From Maribacter sp. (GTDB lineage: Bacteria > Bacteroidota > Bacteroidia > Flavobacteriales > Flavobacteriaceae), in assembly GCA_020629415.1 (NCBI GenBank), contig JAHDDL010000007.1, positions 1-38,201 on the forward strand: a DNA stretch of 38,201 nucleotides. The letters run 5' to 3'. Below are positions 1 through 7,993 of the stretch, one piece after another; the first letter of the stretch is position 1; every line of letters begins with the position of its first letter. Under the pieces are notes generated by a model, which made no database searches, was not told the origin of the DNA, and saw nothing but the letters and a program-made list of their open reading frames with translations. Both the position numbers and the translations under genes were made by a program.

Positions 1-1
1 T

Positions 2-940
2 TACTCTTTTGGGAAGGTGTCTAATTTTTTAGCAAGATATTCTCTGGATTATAAGATTTCTAAATTTTTTAGACTTAACTCTTTTTTAGAATATAATAAC
101 TACAAAGGTGCGGGAGATAGTTTTGGAAGTCCAAAAAGGGATGATTTTTCTGCAACAGCCCTATTAAAACATATAATTTCATCTAAAGTAGTTTACAATT
201 TAAGTGTTAGGCAAGACTTTTCTTCAGATTTCTCAAGTCCGTTGGTTTTTTCGTTCGATGGTAGCTATAATCTTACGGACAATTACCAGGTAAAGATAAA
301 TGCATCAAAAAACTTTAGGACTCCCACCTTCAATGATTTGTATTGGCAACCAGGTGGAAATTTAGAGCTTGTTCCTGAACAATCATACCAATTAGATTTT
401 GGAAATATTCTAAAAATTGGTGCTGTCTCTATGCAATATAACGGGTATTATATTTCAACAAAAGACATGATAAAATGGTTGCCCGGTAATGAAGGGTTTT
501 GGTCCCCGATAAATATAGATGATGTTGAAATTTACGGAGCCGAGGCAAAAATAGAAGCAAATTATTCTTTGGGTAAAGACCAAGAGCTAGGGATTAAGAC
601 AAATTATGCCTATACCGTCTCAAAAGATAAGAGTTCTAATGAACAGTTAATTTATGTGCCATTCCATACGGCAAACGGTTCATTGGAATATAGAATAGCG
701 GACTTAAATTTGTTTTACCAGCATTTGTTTAATGGTTCTGTATCTATTGTTGGAGGGGAATTGAAAGAATATCAAATAGCTAATCTTGGGGCAACTTATA
801 CGGCAGATATATTGAAAACAGATATAAAATATACCATAGGAGTTACGATTAACAATGTGTTTAATACATATTACGAAAACGTAGCATTGCGTCCTATGCC
901 CAACAGAAATATACAAACACAATTAATATTAAATTTTTAA
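2..940 (+). CDS. TonB-dependent receptor, BtuB-like (5' partial)
   Basis: The reading frame is open from the window edge, so this is the C-terminal part (about 312 residues) of an outer-membrane TonB-dependent receptor. It shows alternating beta-barrel strands, a KNFRTPTFNDLYW motif typical of BtuB/FepA-type barrels, and a terminal Phe (LILNF), the usual signal for outer-membrane assembly. Plug and TonB box lie outside the window. The next gene starts 2 bases after the stop and resembles the BtuG surface cobalamin-binding lipoprotein, so cobalamin or another corrinoid is the most likely substrate. That substrate call is inferred from the neighbour and barrel type. A cobalamin riboswitch would be upstream and cannot be seen. 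Confidence 0.8.
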   Translation, partial: YSFGKVSNFLARYSLDYKISKFFRLNSFLEYNNYKGAGDSFGSPKRDDFSATALLKHIISSKVVYNLSVRQDFSSDFSSPLVFSFDGSYNLTDNYQVKINASKNFRTPTFNDLYWQPGGNLELVPEQSYQLDFGNILKIGAVSMQYNGYYISTKDMIKWLPGNEGFWSPINIDDVEIYGAEAKIEANYSLGKDQELGIKTNYAYTVSKDKSSNEQLIYVPFHTANGSLEYRIADLNLFYQHLFNGSVSIVGGELKEYQIANLGATYTADILKTDIKYTIGVTINNVFNTYYENVALRPMPNRNIQTQLILNF

Positions 941-942
941 AA

Positions 943-2361
943 ATGAAATTGAAACACTTTATGTTAACAGCGGCTTTCGCCTCATTTATACTTACATCTT
1001 GTAGTGATGATGATGATATGCCAACACCAGGAACAATAGGAATAGCTACAACAGAAGATAGCTATGATGAGGGAGATGGAACAGTAGGAATAACTATCAG
1101 TACTACAAGCGTAAATGCTATGGATGTAACCATTAGTTATGAAGTAACAGGAACAGCCACAGAAGGGGAGGACTATCAATCTTTATCGGGATCGGTGGTT
1201 TTACCGGCAGGGGAAACATCAGTACAAGAGAGTTTAATTTTAATTGACGATACAGAGGTAGAATCTTCTGAAGAGGTAATTTTTACTATCACATCTACTA
1301 GTAATGAAGAGGATATTATAGGAGCTAATAGTTCTTTAATAGTAACGATTACGGATAATGATTCTTACCCATTTGAAAATGGGATATTGGTTTCTCATGA
1401 AGGTAATTTTATGCAAGGAAATGCTTCTATTTCTTTTGTTTCAGATGATTTAACGACAGTGGAAAATAATATTTTTAAAACTGTAAATGATGCAGATGTA
1501 TTAGGGGACAATGCACAGAGTATGTCTTTTTATGAAAATAGGGCTTACATAATAATGAATGGTTCCCAGAAGATAGAAGTTGTAAATCGTTATACTTTTG
1601 AATCTGTTGCAACAATTGGAGGGCCAAGCGAGACAGATTTTTTAAACCCTCGTTATATGGCCATAGCTAACGGCAAAGGATATGTTACAAATTGGGGAGA
1701 CGGATCTAATCCTGATGATGATTATGTTGCCGTGATCAACTTGGAAACAAATACGGTTGAATCTACTATTTCAGTAGCGGAAGGGCCAGAGAAAATTTTA
1801 GCGAAGGATAATACCATATATGTCGCGCTTCAAGGAGGGTTCAATCAAAATAACGGAGTTACTGTAATTGATGCTACAACGAATACGGTTACTACGACCA
1901 TTACAGTTGGTGATCGCCCTAATTCTATGCAACTAGATGCTAGTGGAAATCTTTGGGTTTTATCAGGAGGAAATCCGTCTTGGACTGGAAATGAGACTGC
2001 CGGACAAATAGATAATATTAATACTACGGATAATACGGTTACAACAACGATGAATTATGAAGTTACGGAACATCCAGGTAATTTAGAAATTGATGGAGCT
2101 ACTCTTTATTATTATTTTGGTGGGTCTGTGTATGCTATGGATACTACAGCAAGTGTATTGCCTACAACAGCAGAAATTGAAGGTCTTAGTTTTTATGATA
2201 TGGCTGTAATTGATGGTAAACTTTATGGGGTAGATGCTAAAGATTTTGTCAGTAATGGTTCTTTGGAAGTTTATGATTTATCGGATAATACCTTATTGGC
2301 TTCTAAAACAGTTTCTATTATTCCAGGAGGTATATATTTAAATGAAACGGCAGCAAGATAA
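943..2361 (+). CDS. Calx-beta / YncE-type propeller surface lipoprotein, BtuG-like
   Basis: A 472-residue lipoprotein with lipobox LTSC (Cys20) followed by SDDDD, an acidic tail that in flavobacteria marks export to the cell surface. Residues about 29-137 look like a Calx-beta domain ending in VTITDNDS. Residues about 140-472 are a beta-propeller of the YncE/DUF5074 type with blades of the form VAVINLETNTVESTI. The opening GILVSHEGNFMQGNASISF resembles BtuG, the Bacteroides lipoprotein that binds B12 and caps BtuB. It starts 2 bases after the receptor stop, so the two are co-transcribed and probably form one uptake complex. The Calx-beta domain may act as a spacer. Ligand specificity is inferred. 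Confidence 0.75.
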   Translation: MKLKHFMLTAAFASFILTSCSDDDDMPTPGTIGIATTEDSYDEGDGTVGITISTTSVNAMDVTISYEVTGTATEGEDYQSLSGSVVLPAGETSVQESLILIDDTEVESSEEVIFTITSTSNEEDIIGANSSLIVTITDNDSYPFENGILVSHEGNFMQGNASISFVSDDLTTVENNIFKTVNDADVLGDNAQSMSFYENRAYIIMNGSQKIEVVNRYTFESVATIGGPSETDFLNPRYMAIANGKGYVTNWGDGSNPDDDYVAVINLETNTVESTISVAEGPEKILAKDNTIYVALQGGFNQNNGVTVIDATTNTVTTTITVGDRPNSMQLDASGNLWVLSGGNPSWTGNETAGQIDNINTTDNTVTTTMNYEVTEHPGNLEIDGATLYYYFGGSVYAMDTTASVLPTTAEIEGLSFYDMAVIDGKLYGVDAKDFVSNGSLEVYDLSDNTLLASKTVSIIPGGIYLNETAAR

Positions 2362-2425
2362 AATCTAATTAAAACATACAATTTTCAATAGTCTAAATAA
2401 CAGATTATTGTAATATATATTAATT

Positions 2426-2465
2426 AAAAAAGCTGAACAATGTTATCATTGTTCAGCTTTTTTTA
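2426..2465. terminator. Bidirectional intrinsic terminator
   Basis: A perfect 11-bp stem (AGCTGAACAAT at 2431-2441 with its complement at 2448-2458) has a 6-base loop. It is flanked by an A tract on the left and a T tract on the right, so it can stop transcription from both sides. It lies between the convergent propeller gene and the S41 peptidase genes. Confidence 0.85.
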
Positions 2466-2545
2466 AATCGTTTCTGGCTTCAGGAAATCTTATATCTATA
2501 AACGTAATCTTAAAGCCAATGTTCTAAATAAAGTATGGGAATAAG

Positions 2546-4015
2546 TTAGAACTCCAAATCATAAACGGTATCATCCACCATCTTATCGCTCATTAAACTA
2601 TTTTCCTTAGAACTGCTAATTATATTGATAGGGTATTTCACCGTATAATCACGTTTGCCCGTAGCACTGGTAATTACTTCGATCGCTTTCGCCAGTAACG
2701 GTTCATTTTCTTCGCCTAAAATACCAAGATTGCTATAATCCTCTTTTAATTCATAATCTGGCTGTAAACCGCTTGTAAAATCATAAAAACCATCGGCATT
2801 TTCATTTCTACCTATTAAAGGTTGAATGGCCCATTGATTATCAGGATTTATGTTGTTTACCCTAGATGGAGTGTATAGATATGAATTATCACGGTCATCA
2901 ACTAAGGTAGTTGAGAATTCATTTTTTCCTCTAGTTACATCACCGATCTGAATAACATCTATATACGGCTCTAAACTGTTGATCAATAACTCGCTCGCAG
3001 ATGCTGAACTTGATGAAGTAATTACATAAAGTTTGGTCAATTCTAAAGAGTTAATGGTTTCACCGTTTACCTTGTCGGCAAAGTAAACCTCTAATTGGCT
3101 ATCGGCGAATTGCTCTTGTAGTCTATCGTTATATCGCTTTCTTAAAAATAGATCAGAGGTATTGGTACCGTATATCATACTTGCCAATAAGCGAGTAGTA
3201 TTTACTGAGCCACCAGGGTTATAACGTAGATCCATTACCAAATTGGTTATACCGGCCGATTTTAAATCTTTTATGGCAGAGTATAGGTCATCGTCATATT
3301 CATTGGTAAACTGGTTATACACTATATAACCAATGTTTTCACCGCCAATAGTAAAAGATTTTGAGAGTAAAACAGGATTCTCTGCCAGCCCCTCTTCTTT
3401 GGTAAGGGTAATTTCTTCATCATTCGGTATAATGTTACCATTAACAAAATCGGCCATATTCAAGGTGTATGTGTCGTTTTCACCGAACAATAAGTCTATG
3501 TAATTTGATGTTGTAAGTGTTTCGCCGTCAACACCCGTAAATAAATCACCACGTTGAATATCTGCTAGCGTAGCATTTGAGTTTGGTACAATGTAACGAA
3601 CAAAACCAAAAAGTTCCTCACTGTCCTGTAAACGTACCAATCCAAATTCTAAACCGTTACTCTTAGAAATACCGGCTAGAGAATTGGTTAGCTCACGGTA
3701 ATCTTCGTTATAGAAACTAAATCTATCTTGAATAAACTGTAGTTTATTTTCAAAGAAAGCGGCAGGGTTATCCTCAGAATCAAGAAAAGCGGTGTATTCA
3801 GCTCTACCTTCATCTGTGTTTTCAAAACGGTCATCTGCCAAATCATCCACATTTGCTTGCCAGAAATACCAAAAGTTCATGGCCTTCCACATAAAATCTT
3901 GCACTTCAACATCTGCTGAACCATCTGGATTAACAGTGTTCGGCAATGATAAATCATCATCTTTAGAACACGAGAACGCAATTGCAGCAACTAATAATAC
4001 TAATATCTTCTTCAT
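2546..4015 (-). CDS. S41 family peptidase, surface lipoprotein (copy 1)
   Basis: A 489-residue C-terminal-processing-type serine peptidase. Signal MKKILVLLVAAIAFSC gives a lipoprotein with Cys16, followed by SKDDD, an acidic surface-export tail. A conserved N-terminal segment (NFWYFWQAN, LADDRF) precedes a PDZ-like region around residues 120-180 containing RGDLFTGVDG. The S41 fold carries LVMDLRYNPGG and the nucleophile motif SASASE near residue 335, followed by GKNE supplying the probable catalytic Lys. It lies 27 bases downstream of a close paralogue on the same strand, so the pair is a tandem duplication and probably one transcript. The substrate is unknown; processing of envelope or extracellular proteins is likely. 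Confidence 0.88.
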   Translation of the reverse strand: MKKILVLLVAAIAFSCSKDDDLSLPNTVNPDGSADVEVQDFMWKAMNFWYFWQANVDDLADDRFENTDEGRAEYTAFLDSEDNPAAFFENKLQFIQDRFSFYNEDYRELTNSLAGISKSNGLEFGLVRLQDSEELFGFVRYIVPNSNATLADIQRGDLFTGVDGETLTTSNYIDLLFGENDTYTLNMADFVNGNIIPNDEEITLTKEEGLAENPVLLSKSFTIGGENIGYIVYNQFTNEYDDDLYSAIKDLKSAGITNLVMDLRYNPGGSVNTTRLLASMIYGTNTSDLFLRKRYNDRLQEQFADSQLEVYFADKVNGETINSLELTKLYVITSSSSASASELLINSLEPYIDVIQIGDVTRGKNEFSTTLVDDRDNSYLYTPSRVNNINPDNQWAIQPLIGRNENADGFYDFTSGLQPDYELKEDYSNLGILGEENEPLLAKAIEVITSATGKRDYTVKYPINIISSSKENSLMSDKMVDDTVYDLEF

Positions 4016-4042
4016 AAATAGGGAAACTGAAATGTTTTCAAT

Positions 4043-5578
4043 TTATTTCTTTTCAGCTAAAGGAATTTTATTGGTAGGTACACTATTGTTTAATAGCAAT
4101 ACTGCATTTCGTGGGTCATGAAGTTTAGAACTTGAAACTACGTTGGCTGGTAATTGTACTTCAAAACTAGTTTTACCGCTAACACCTGTAATCTCTTGTA
4201 TAGCTCTTGCAAATAACGGTTCATCGGGATTCCCTAGAACACCTAAATTAGTTACATCTTCAGGAAGTTCAATATCTGGTACCAAGCCATCTACGTAATC
4301 GGAGAAACCTGCACTGTTCTCAACTCTACTTATAATTGGCTGTAGGCCCCATTGTACGTTCGGGTTAATGTTGTCAACATTTTCAGGACTATATACATTG
4401 CCGTTCTCTGGGTCATCAACAAATAAGAGCGATCCTTGATTTTTGCCGACAGTTGTACCGCCAATATGCACAACCTTCATGTAAGGAGCCAAGCCCACCA
4501 TGACCAATTCGCTTGCAGATGCCGATCCTTCTGTGGCAATGATGTAGACACTGTTTAAATTTAAGGTGTTTAACGGGGCATTGGAATTATCATCATTGGT
4601 TCCTGTAGTACTTACAAAAAAGTTATCGGTAAAATCACTGTCAAGCTGAGCCTGTATTTTAGCGTTGTAGATAGTTTTAAAAAGCAAATCAGACGTATTG
4701 GTTCCTTTAATTAAACTAGCTAAAACTGCAGCAGTTGAGCCTCTTCCTCCTAAATTATACCTTAAATCCAAGACCAAATCATTTACACCTTGAGATACAA
4801 AATCGGCAAAAACGGCATTCAATTCATCTTCTGTACCAGAAACAAATTGATTATACATTAAATAGCCAATTTTTTTGTCACCAGAAGTAATTACATTGGT
4901 AACGTGAATAGGATCTTCTTCTAGACCTTCGGTTTTGGTCAAAGTAACTTTTTTGGCACTGGTCATGATACCGCCATCAACAATTTCGGCCATGTTTAGC
5001 GTGTAAGTATCGTTATCGCCAAAAAGTAAGTCTAGGTTATTGTCTTCTGGATTTTCTCTATTGGAATATAATGTCTGTCCATCTACCCCAACAAATAAAT
5101 CACCTCTTTTGATGTCTTTCGTAGAAGCATCGGAATTTTTAACAACGTATTCTACAAATCCAAATACTTCATCAGAATCTGATATACGCCCCAAACCAAA
5201 TTGTAGTCCATTGCTTTTAGAAACACCTGCAGAATTATTGACTAGATCGGTATAATCATCGCTGTAAAAAGTAAACCTGTCTTCTGGGCTTAATAGTTTA
5301 TTCTCTAAAAATGCCTCGGGATCTTCGTTTTCAGCTAAATATTCTTCATAGGCCGTTTGTGTATCAAAACGGTCATCTGCCAAATCTGGCACATCACCTT
5401 GCCAGAAATACCATAAATTTAAGGTTTGCCAAAAAAAGTTTTGGACTTCAATATCAACTTCTGCGATTTCTTCTTCGGGAGTTTCAATTTCTTCTTCTTC
5501 AATAATAGTGTCATCATCATTGTTGCAAGATGTAACAACGAATCCTAAACAAAGGAGGGACAAGAAAAATTTTTTCAT
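4043..5578 (-). CDS. S41 family peptidase, surface lipoprotein (copy 2)
   Basis: A 511-residue paralogue of the downstream gene. It has a lipoprotein signal ending VVTSC, then NNDDD and a highly acidic linker (about residues 24-45) that should hold the enzyme off the membrane. The conserved NLWYFWQGD and LADDRF segment is followed by a PDZ-like region with RGDLFVGVDG, the S41 core LVLDLRYNLGG, SASASE near residue 352 and GTTVGKNQ with the probable catalytic Lys. Both copies keep the active-site motifs, so neither looks inactive. It is the first gene of the pair; a candidate promoter lies just upstream. A role in surface peptide processing is inferred from family and localisation. Confidence 0.88.
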   Translation of the reverse strand: MKKFFLSLLCLGFVVTSCNNDDDTIIEEEEIETPEEEIAEVDIEVQNFFWQTLNLWYFWQGDVPDLADDRFDTQTAYEEYLAENEDPEAFLENKLLSPEDRFTFYSDDYTDLVNNSAGVSKSNGLQFGLGRISDSDEVFGFVEYVVKNSDASTKDIKRGDLFVGVDGQTLYSNRENPEDNNLDLLFGDNDTYTLNMAEIVDGGIMTSAKKVTLTKTEGLEEDPIHVTNVITSGDKKIGYLMYNQFVSGTEDELNAVFADFVSQGVNDLVLDLRYNLGGRGSTAAVLASLIKGTNTSDLLFKTIYNAKIQAQLDSDFTDNFFVSTTGTNDDNSNAPLNTLNLNSVYIIATEGSASASELVMVGLAPYMKVVHIGGTTVGKNQGSLLFVDDPENGNVYSPENVDNINPNVQWGLQPIISRVENSAGFSDYVDGLVPDIELPEDVTNLGVLGNPDEPLFARAIQEITGVSGKTSFEVQLPANVVSSSKLHDPRNAVLLLNNSVPTNKIPLAEKK

Positions 5579-5587
5579 AGCTTTTTT

Positions 5588-5617
5588 AAATTATAATTTA
5601 TAATTAAGAATATTCAA
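5588..5617 (-). promoter_or_regulatory. Candidate promoter of the S41 pair
   Basis: On the minus strand TTG (5615-5617) is followed after exactly 19 bases by TATAATTT (5588-5595), close to the Bacteroidota TTG-N19-TAnnTTTG arrangement although the last bases deviate. The start codon of the S41 gene is about 10 bases downstream, so the leader would be very short. Confidence 0.4.
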
Positions 5618-5725
5618 CTAAAGGAACATTCATTAATATACTGAAAATAAACATTTAAGTAAGTACGTATATAATTAGTATAAGGATGTTAAATTTACTT
5701 ACAAGTCGTTTAAATAAAAATTAAT

Positions 5726-5751
5726 TGTAACAAAAATCGTTGAGTATCGTC
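5726..5751 (+). promoter_or_regulatory. ECF-type promoter upstream of the sigma factor gene
   Basis: TGTAAC (5726-5731), a 16-base spacer and CGTC (5748-5751) match the general shape of promoters read by ECF sigma factors (-35 with AAC, -10 with CGT). The predicted transcript starts near 5758-5760, about 40 bases before the sigma start codon. This suggests positive autoregulation. A short inverted repeat, GTAAAC (5760-5765) and GTTTAC (5776-5781), sits in the predicted leader. Confidence 0.6.
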
Positions 5752-5797
5752 TTCTTTTTGTAAACCGTTAAGAAAGTTTACGAACAGCCAAACCAAA

Positions 5798-6307
5798 ATG
5801 AAACAAGCGGAGTTTTTAAATACTGTATTACCATTTAAGGATAAGTTGTTCCGTATGGCCAAAAGATTATTGGTGTCTACGGAAGAAGCAGAAGATGCAA
5901 CACAAGAGATATTAATTAAGTTGTGGTCCAAAAAGAATAAGATGGAGAGCTATAAAAATGTAGAAGCGTTTGCCATGACCATGACCAAGAACTTTTGTTT
6001 GGATAGGTTAAAATCTAAGCAAGCCGGTAATTTGAAATTGGTACATACAAATTATACGGATGCTAGTACATCTCTTCAAGGTCAGTTAGAAGCAAAAGAT
6101 AGCATCAATTGGGTAGAACGAATTATGGAAGAATTACCTGAACAACAAAAAATGGTATTACAATTAAGGGATGTTGAACAGTACGAATATGAGGAAATAG
6201 AAAAATTGTTGGATATGAAACCTACGGCCATACGGGTAGCTTTATCAAGAGCCAGAAAAACCGTTAGGGAAAAATTAATGGAAAAGCATAATTATGGAAT
6301 TGCATAA
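5798..6307 (+). CDS. RNA polymerase sigma factor, ECF (sigma-70) family
   Basis: A 169-residue protein of typical ECF length. Region 2 (about residues 10-70) includes EEAEDATQEILIKLW, the core-binding and -10-recognition helix. Region 4 (about 107-160) is a helix-turn-helix with LPEQQKMVLQLRDVEQYEYEEIEKL in the family pattern. Its last 14 bases overlap the next gene, which encodes a one-pass membrane protein with the size and place of an anti-sigma factor. An ECF-type promoter lies directly upstream, so it probably activates its own operon. The three DUF4252 genes that follow are its likely targets or signalling partners. The inducing signal is unknown. Confidence 0.92.
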   Translation: MKQAEFLNTVLPFKDKLFRMAKRLLVSTEEAEDATQEILIKLWSKKNKMESYKNVEAFAMTMTKNFCLDRLKSKQAGNLKLVHTNYTDASTSLQGQLEAKDSINWVERIMEELPEQQKMVLQLRDVEQYEYEEIEKLLDMKPTAIRVALSRARKTVREKLMEKHNYGIA

Positions 6308-6731
6308 CATAGAAAAATTAATAGAAAAGTATTTTGAAGCAACTACAACGGTTGCTGAGGAAGAAACGCTTAGAACGTATTTTTCAGGGGATGATATTGC
6401 TCCTCATTTAGAGCAACACGCACCTTTGTTCAATTACTTTACAAAAGCAAAAGAAGAACGCTTTACAAAGCAGGTGCCATTAAAACCTAGAATAAATTAT
6501 TTGAAATGGGTATCCGTTGCAGCAATAGCAGTCTTTATAGTAGGGTTATATTTTTATCGACCAACACCGGCTCCGGTTACTTTAGCAGATGAGTATACAC
6601 CAGAGGAGATAGCATCTGCAAAAGAGGCATTAGCCTTATTGGCAATGAATTTCAATAAAGGTACAGAACAATTAAACCATTTAGAGGAATTTGAAAAAAC
6701 AACGAATAAATTTTTAACGAAAAATAATTAA
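6294..6731 (+). CDS. Membrane anti-sigma-like protein
   Basis: A 145-residue protein whose start overlaps the sigma gene by 14 bases, an arrangement that implies translational coupling. The N-terminal part (about 1-65) is cytoplasmic and begins HNIEKLIEKYFEATTTVAEE, a pattern common at the start of Bacteroidota anti-sigma proteins. One transmembrane helix (about 70-86, VSVAAIAVFIVGLYFY) leads to a short periplasmic tail of about 55 residues. I see no zinc-binding HxxxCxxC motif, so it is not a ZAS-type anti-sigma factor. The role is inferred from position and topology. It may bind the sigma factor until an envelope signal, perhaps involving DUF4252 proteins, releases it. Confidence 0.65.
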   Translation: MELHNIEKLIEKYFEATTTVAEEETLRTYFSGDDIAPHLEQHAPLFNYFTKAKEERFTKQVPLKPRINYLKWVSVAAIAVFIVGLYFYRPTPAPVTLADEYTPEEIASAKEALALLAMNFNKGTEQLNHLEEFEKTTNKFLTKNN

Positions 6732-6732
6732 A

Positions 6733-7287
6733 ATGAAAAAGATATTAGTATTGACACTTTTGGTGTTAGCCCCTGTAATCACTAATGCTCAAGATATATT
6801 TGAGAAATATGAGGATAATGATAAGGTAACCTTTGTTGCCATGCAGCCAAAAATGTTTCAAATGTTGGGTAAAATGAGCGTAAGTTCAGACGATCCGGAG
6901 GCAAAAGAATTTTTTGAGCTCGTTAACTCTATTACAAGTTTTAAAGTAATAACTACTGAAGACGCCGCAATTTCAAAAGACGTGGATAGTTGGGTAACGA
7001 ACAGACTTAAAAGCTCATCTTTTGAAGAGCTTATGAGGGTTAGAGATGGTAGTTCTAATGTGAAATTTTATGTTAAAGAAGGTAAGGATAGTGATCATGT
7101 AAAAGAACTTTTAATGTTCGTAACCGGTTTAAAGGATATGGATATAGATGTCAATGGTAAGAAATTGGAAACGGTATTATTATCCTTGACCGGGGATATA
7201 AATTTAAGATCGGTATCCAAATTGACCGAAAAAATGGATTTACCAGGTGGCGATCAATTGGGCAAAGCCGCGCAAAAAGGTAATTAA
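6733..7287 (+). CDS. DUF4252 protein, exported (copy 1)
   Basis: A 184-residue protein with a cleavable signal peptide (MKKILVLTLLVLAPVITNAQ) and a DUF4252-type body. It starts 1 base after the anti-sigma gene, so it belongs to the sigma operon. The C-terminal part contains FEELMRVRDGSSNVKFYV, HVKELLMFVTGL and KLETVLLSLTGDINL, shared almost block by block with the next gene. There are no cysteines or recognisable catalytic motifs in the mature part. DUF4252 proteins have no established function. The context suggests an envelope component that senses or responds to the condition controlled by the sigma factor. Confidence 0.8.
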   Translation: MKKILVLTLLVLAPVITNAQDIFEKYEDNDKVTFVAMQPKMFQMLGKMSVSSDDPEAKEFFELVNSITSFKVITTEDAAISKDVDSWVTNRLKSSSFEELMRVRDGSSNVKFYVKEGKDSDHVKELLMFVTGLKDMDIDVNGKKLETVLLSLTGDINLRSVSKLTEKMDLPGGDQLGKAAQKGN

Positions 7288-7389
7288 ATATATAAGATAG
7301 AGTCTATTTTATTTTAGGCACTCTTTAAAATTAAAATCAATTCATCAATCGCCAAAACCTAATAGGGTAGCGGCATAAAATCAACAATC

Positions 7390-7932
7390 ATGAGAAAAGT
7401 AGCAGTAGTATTTTTAATGGCAATTTTACCCACATTGGGTTTTTCACAATCTGTATTCGATAAATATGAAGATATGGATAATGTAGGGTCGGTAATTGTA
7501 AACAAAGGAATGATAGATCTAGTTTCTAAATTCGGTAGTATGAGTGATGATGCCGAAGCAAAAGAATTTATGGAAGTTGCCAGCGGATTAAGAAACGTTA
7601 AGGTCTTTATGACAGAAGATTCATCTGTCTCTGCAGATATGTATTCAACAGTCAAGAAATATCTTAAGTCTTCTAAATTAGAAGAGTTAATGAGAGTTAA
7701 GGATGAAGATGTCAATGTAAAGTTTTATGTGAAAGACGGTAAAAGGAAAGACCACGTGTCAGAATTATTGATGTTTGTTAGTGGTTTGGAAAATGTAGAA
7801 GTAGGGCACAACGGAAGAAAGTTGGAGACTGTTTTGGTGAGTCTTACCGGTGATATCGACTTAAATAAAATAGGTACACTGACCAGTAAAATGGATTTGC
7901 CTAAAGATTTGAACAAGGCATCAGGAAAGTAA
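7390..7932 (+). CDS. DUF4252 protein, exported (copy 2)
   Basis: A 180-residue paralogue of the preceding protein with signal peptide MRKVAVVFLMAILPTLGFSQ. It shares the start of the mature chain (SVFDKYEDMD), LEELMRVKDEDVNVKFYV, HVSELLMFVSGL and KLETVLVSLTGDIDL, so the two arose by tandem duplication. A gap of 102 bases with no terminator separates it from copy 1, so read-through is likely but an extra promoter is possible. A terminator-like hairpin follows its stop codon, which may set its level apart from the third copy. Function is unknown. Confidence 0.8.
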   Translation: MRKVAVVFLMAILPTLGFSQSVFDKYEDMDNVGSVIVNKGMIDLVSKFGSMSDDAEAKEFMEVASGLRNVKVFMTEDSSVSADMYSTVKKYLKSSKLEELMRVKDEDVNVKFYVKDGKRKDHVSELLMFVSGLENVEVGHNGRKLETVLVSLTGDIDLNKIGTLTSKMDLPKDLNKASGK

Positions 7933-7943
7933 TAATGATTTAT

Positions 7944-7974
7944 AAAGGTTTCCTTTAATTGGGAGACCTTTTTT
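7944..7974 (+). terminator. Intrinsic terminator after DUF4252 copy 2
   Basis: AAAGGTTTCC (7944-7953) pairs with GGAGACCTTT (7962-7971), including one G-U pair, across an 8-base loop and runs into a T tract. It falls between the second and third DUF4252 genes, so part of the transcripts probably end here. Confidence 0.65.
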
Positions 7975-7993
7975 CTAATTTTAAAAACATAGT

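Noticed and set aside
2546..5578. S41 duplication caused by a mobile element
   Set aside because: No inverted repeats, transposase or target-site duplication flank the pair.
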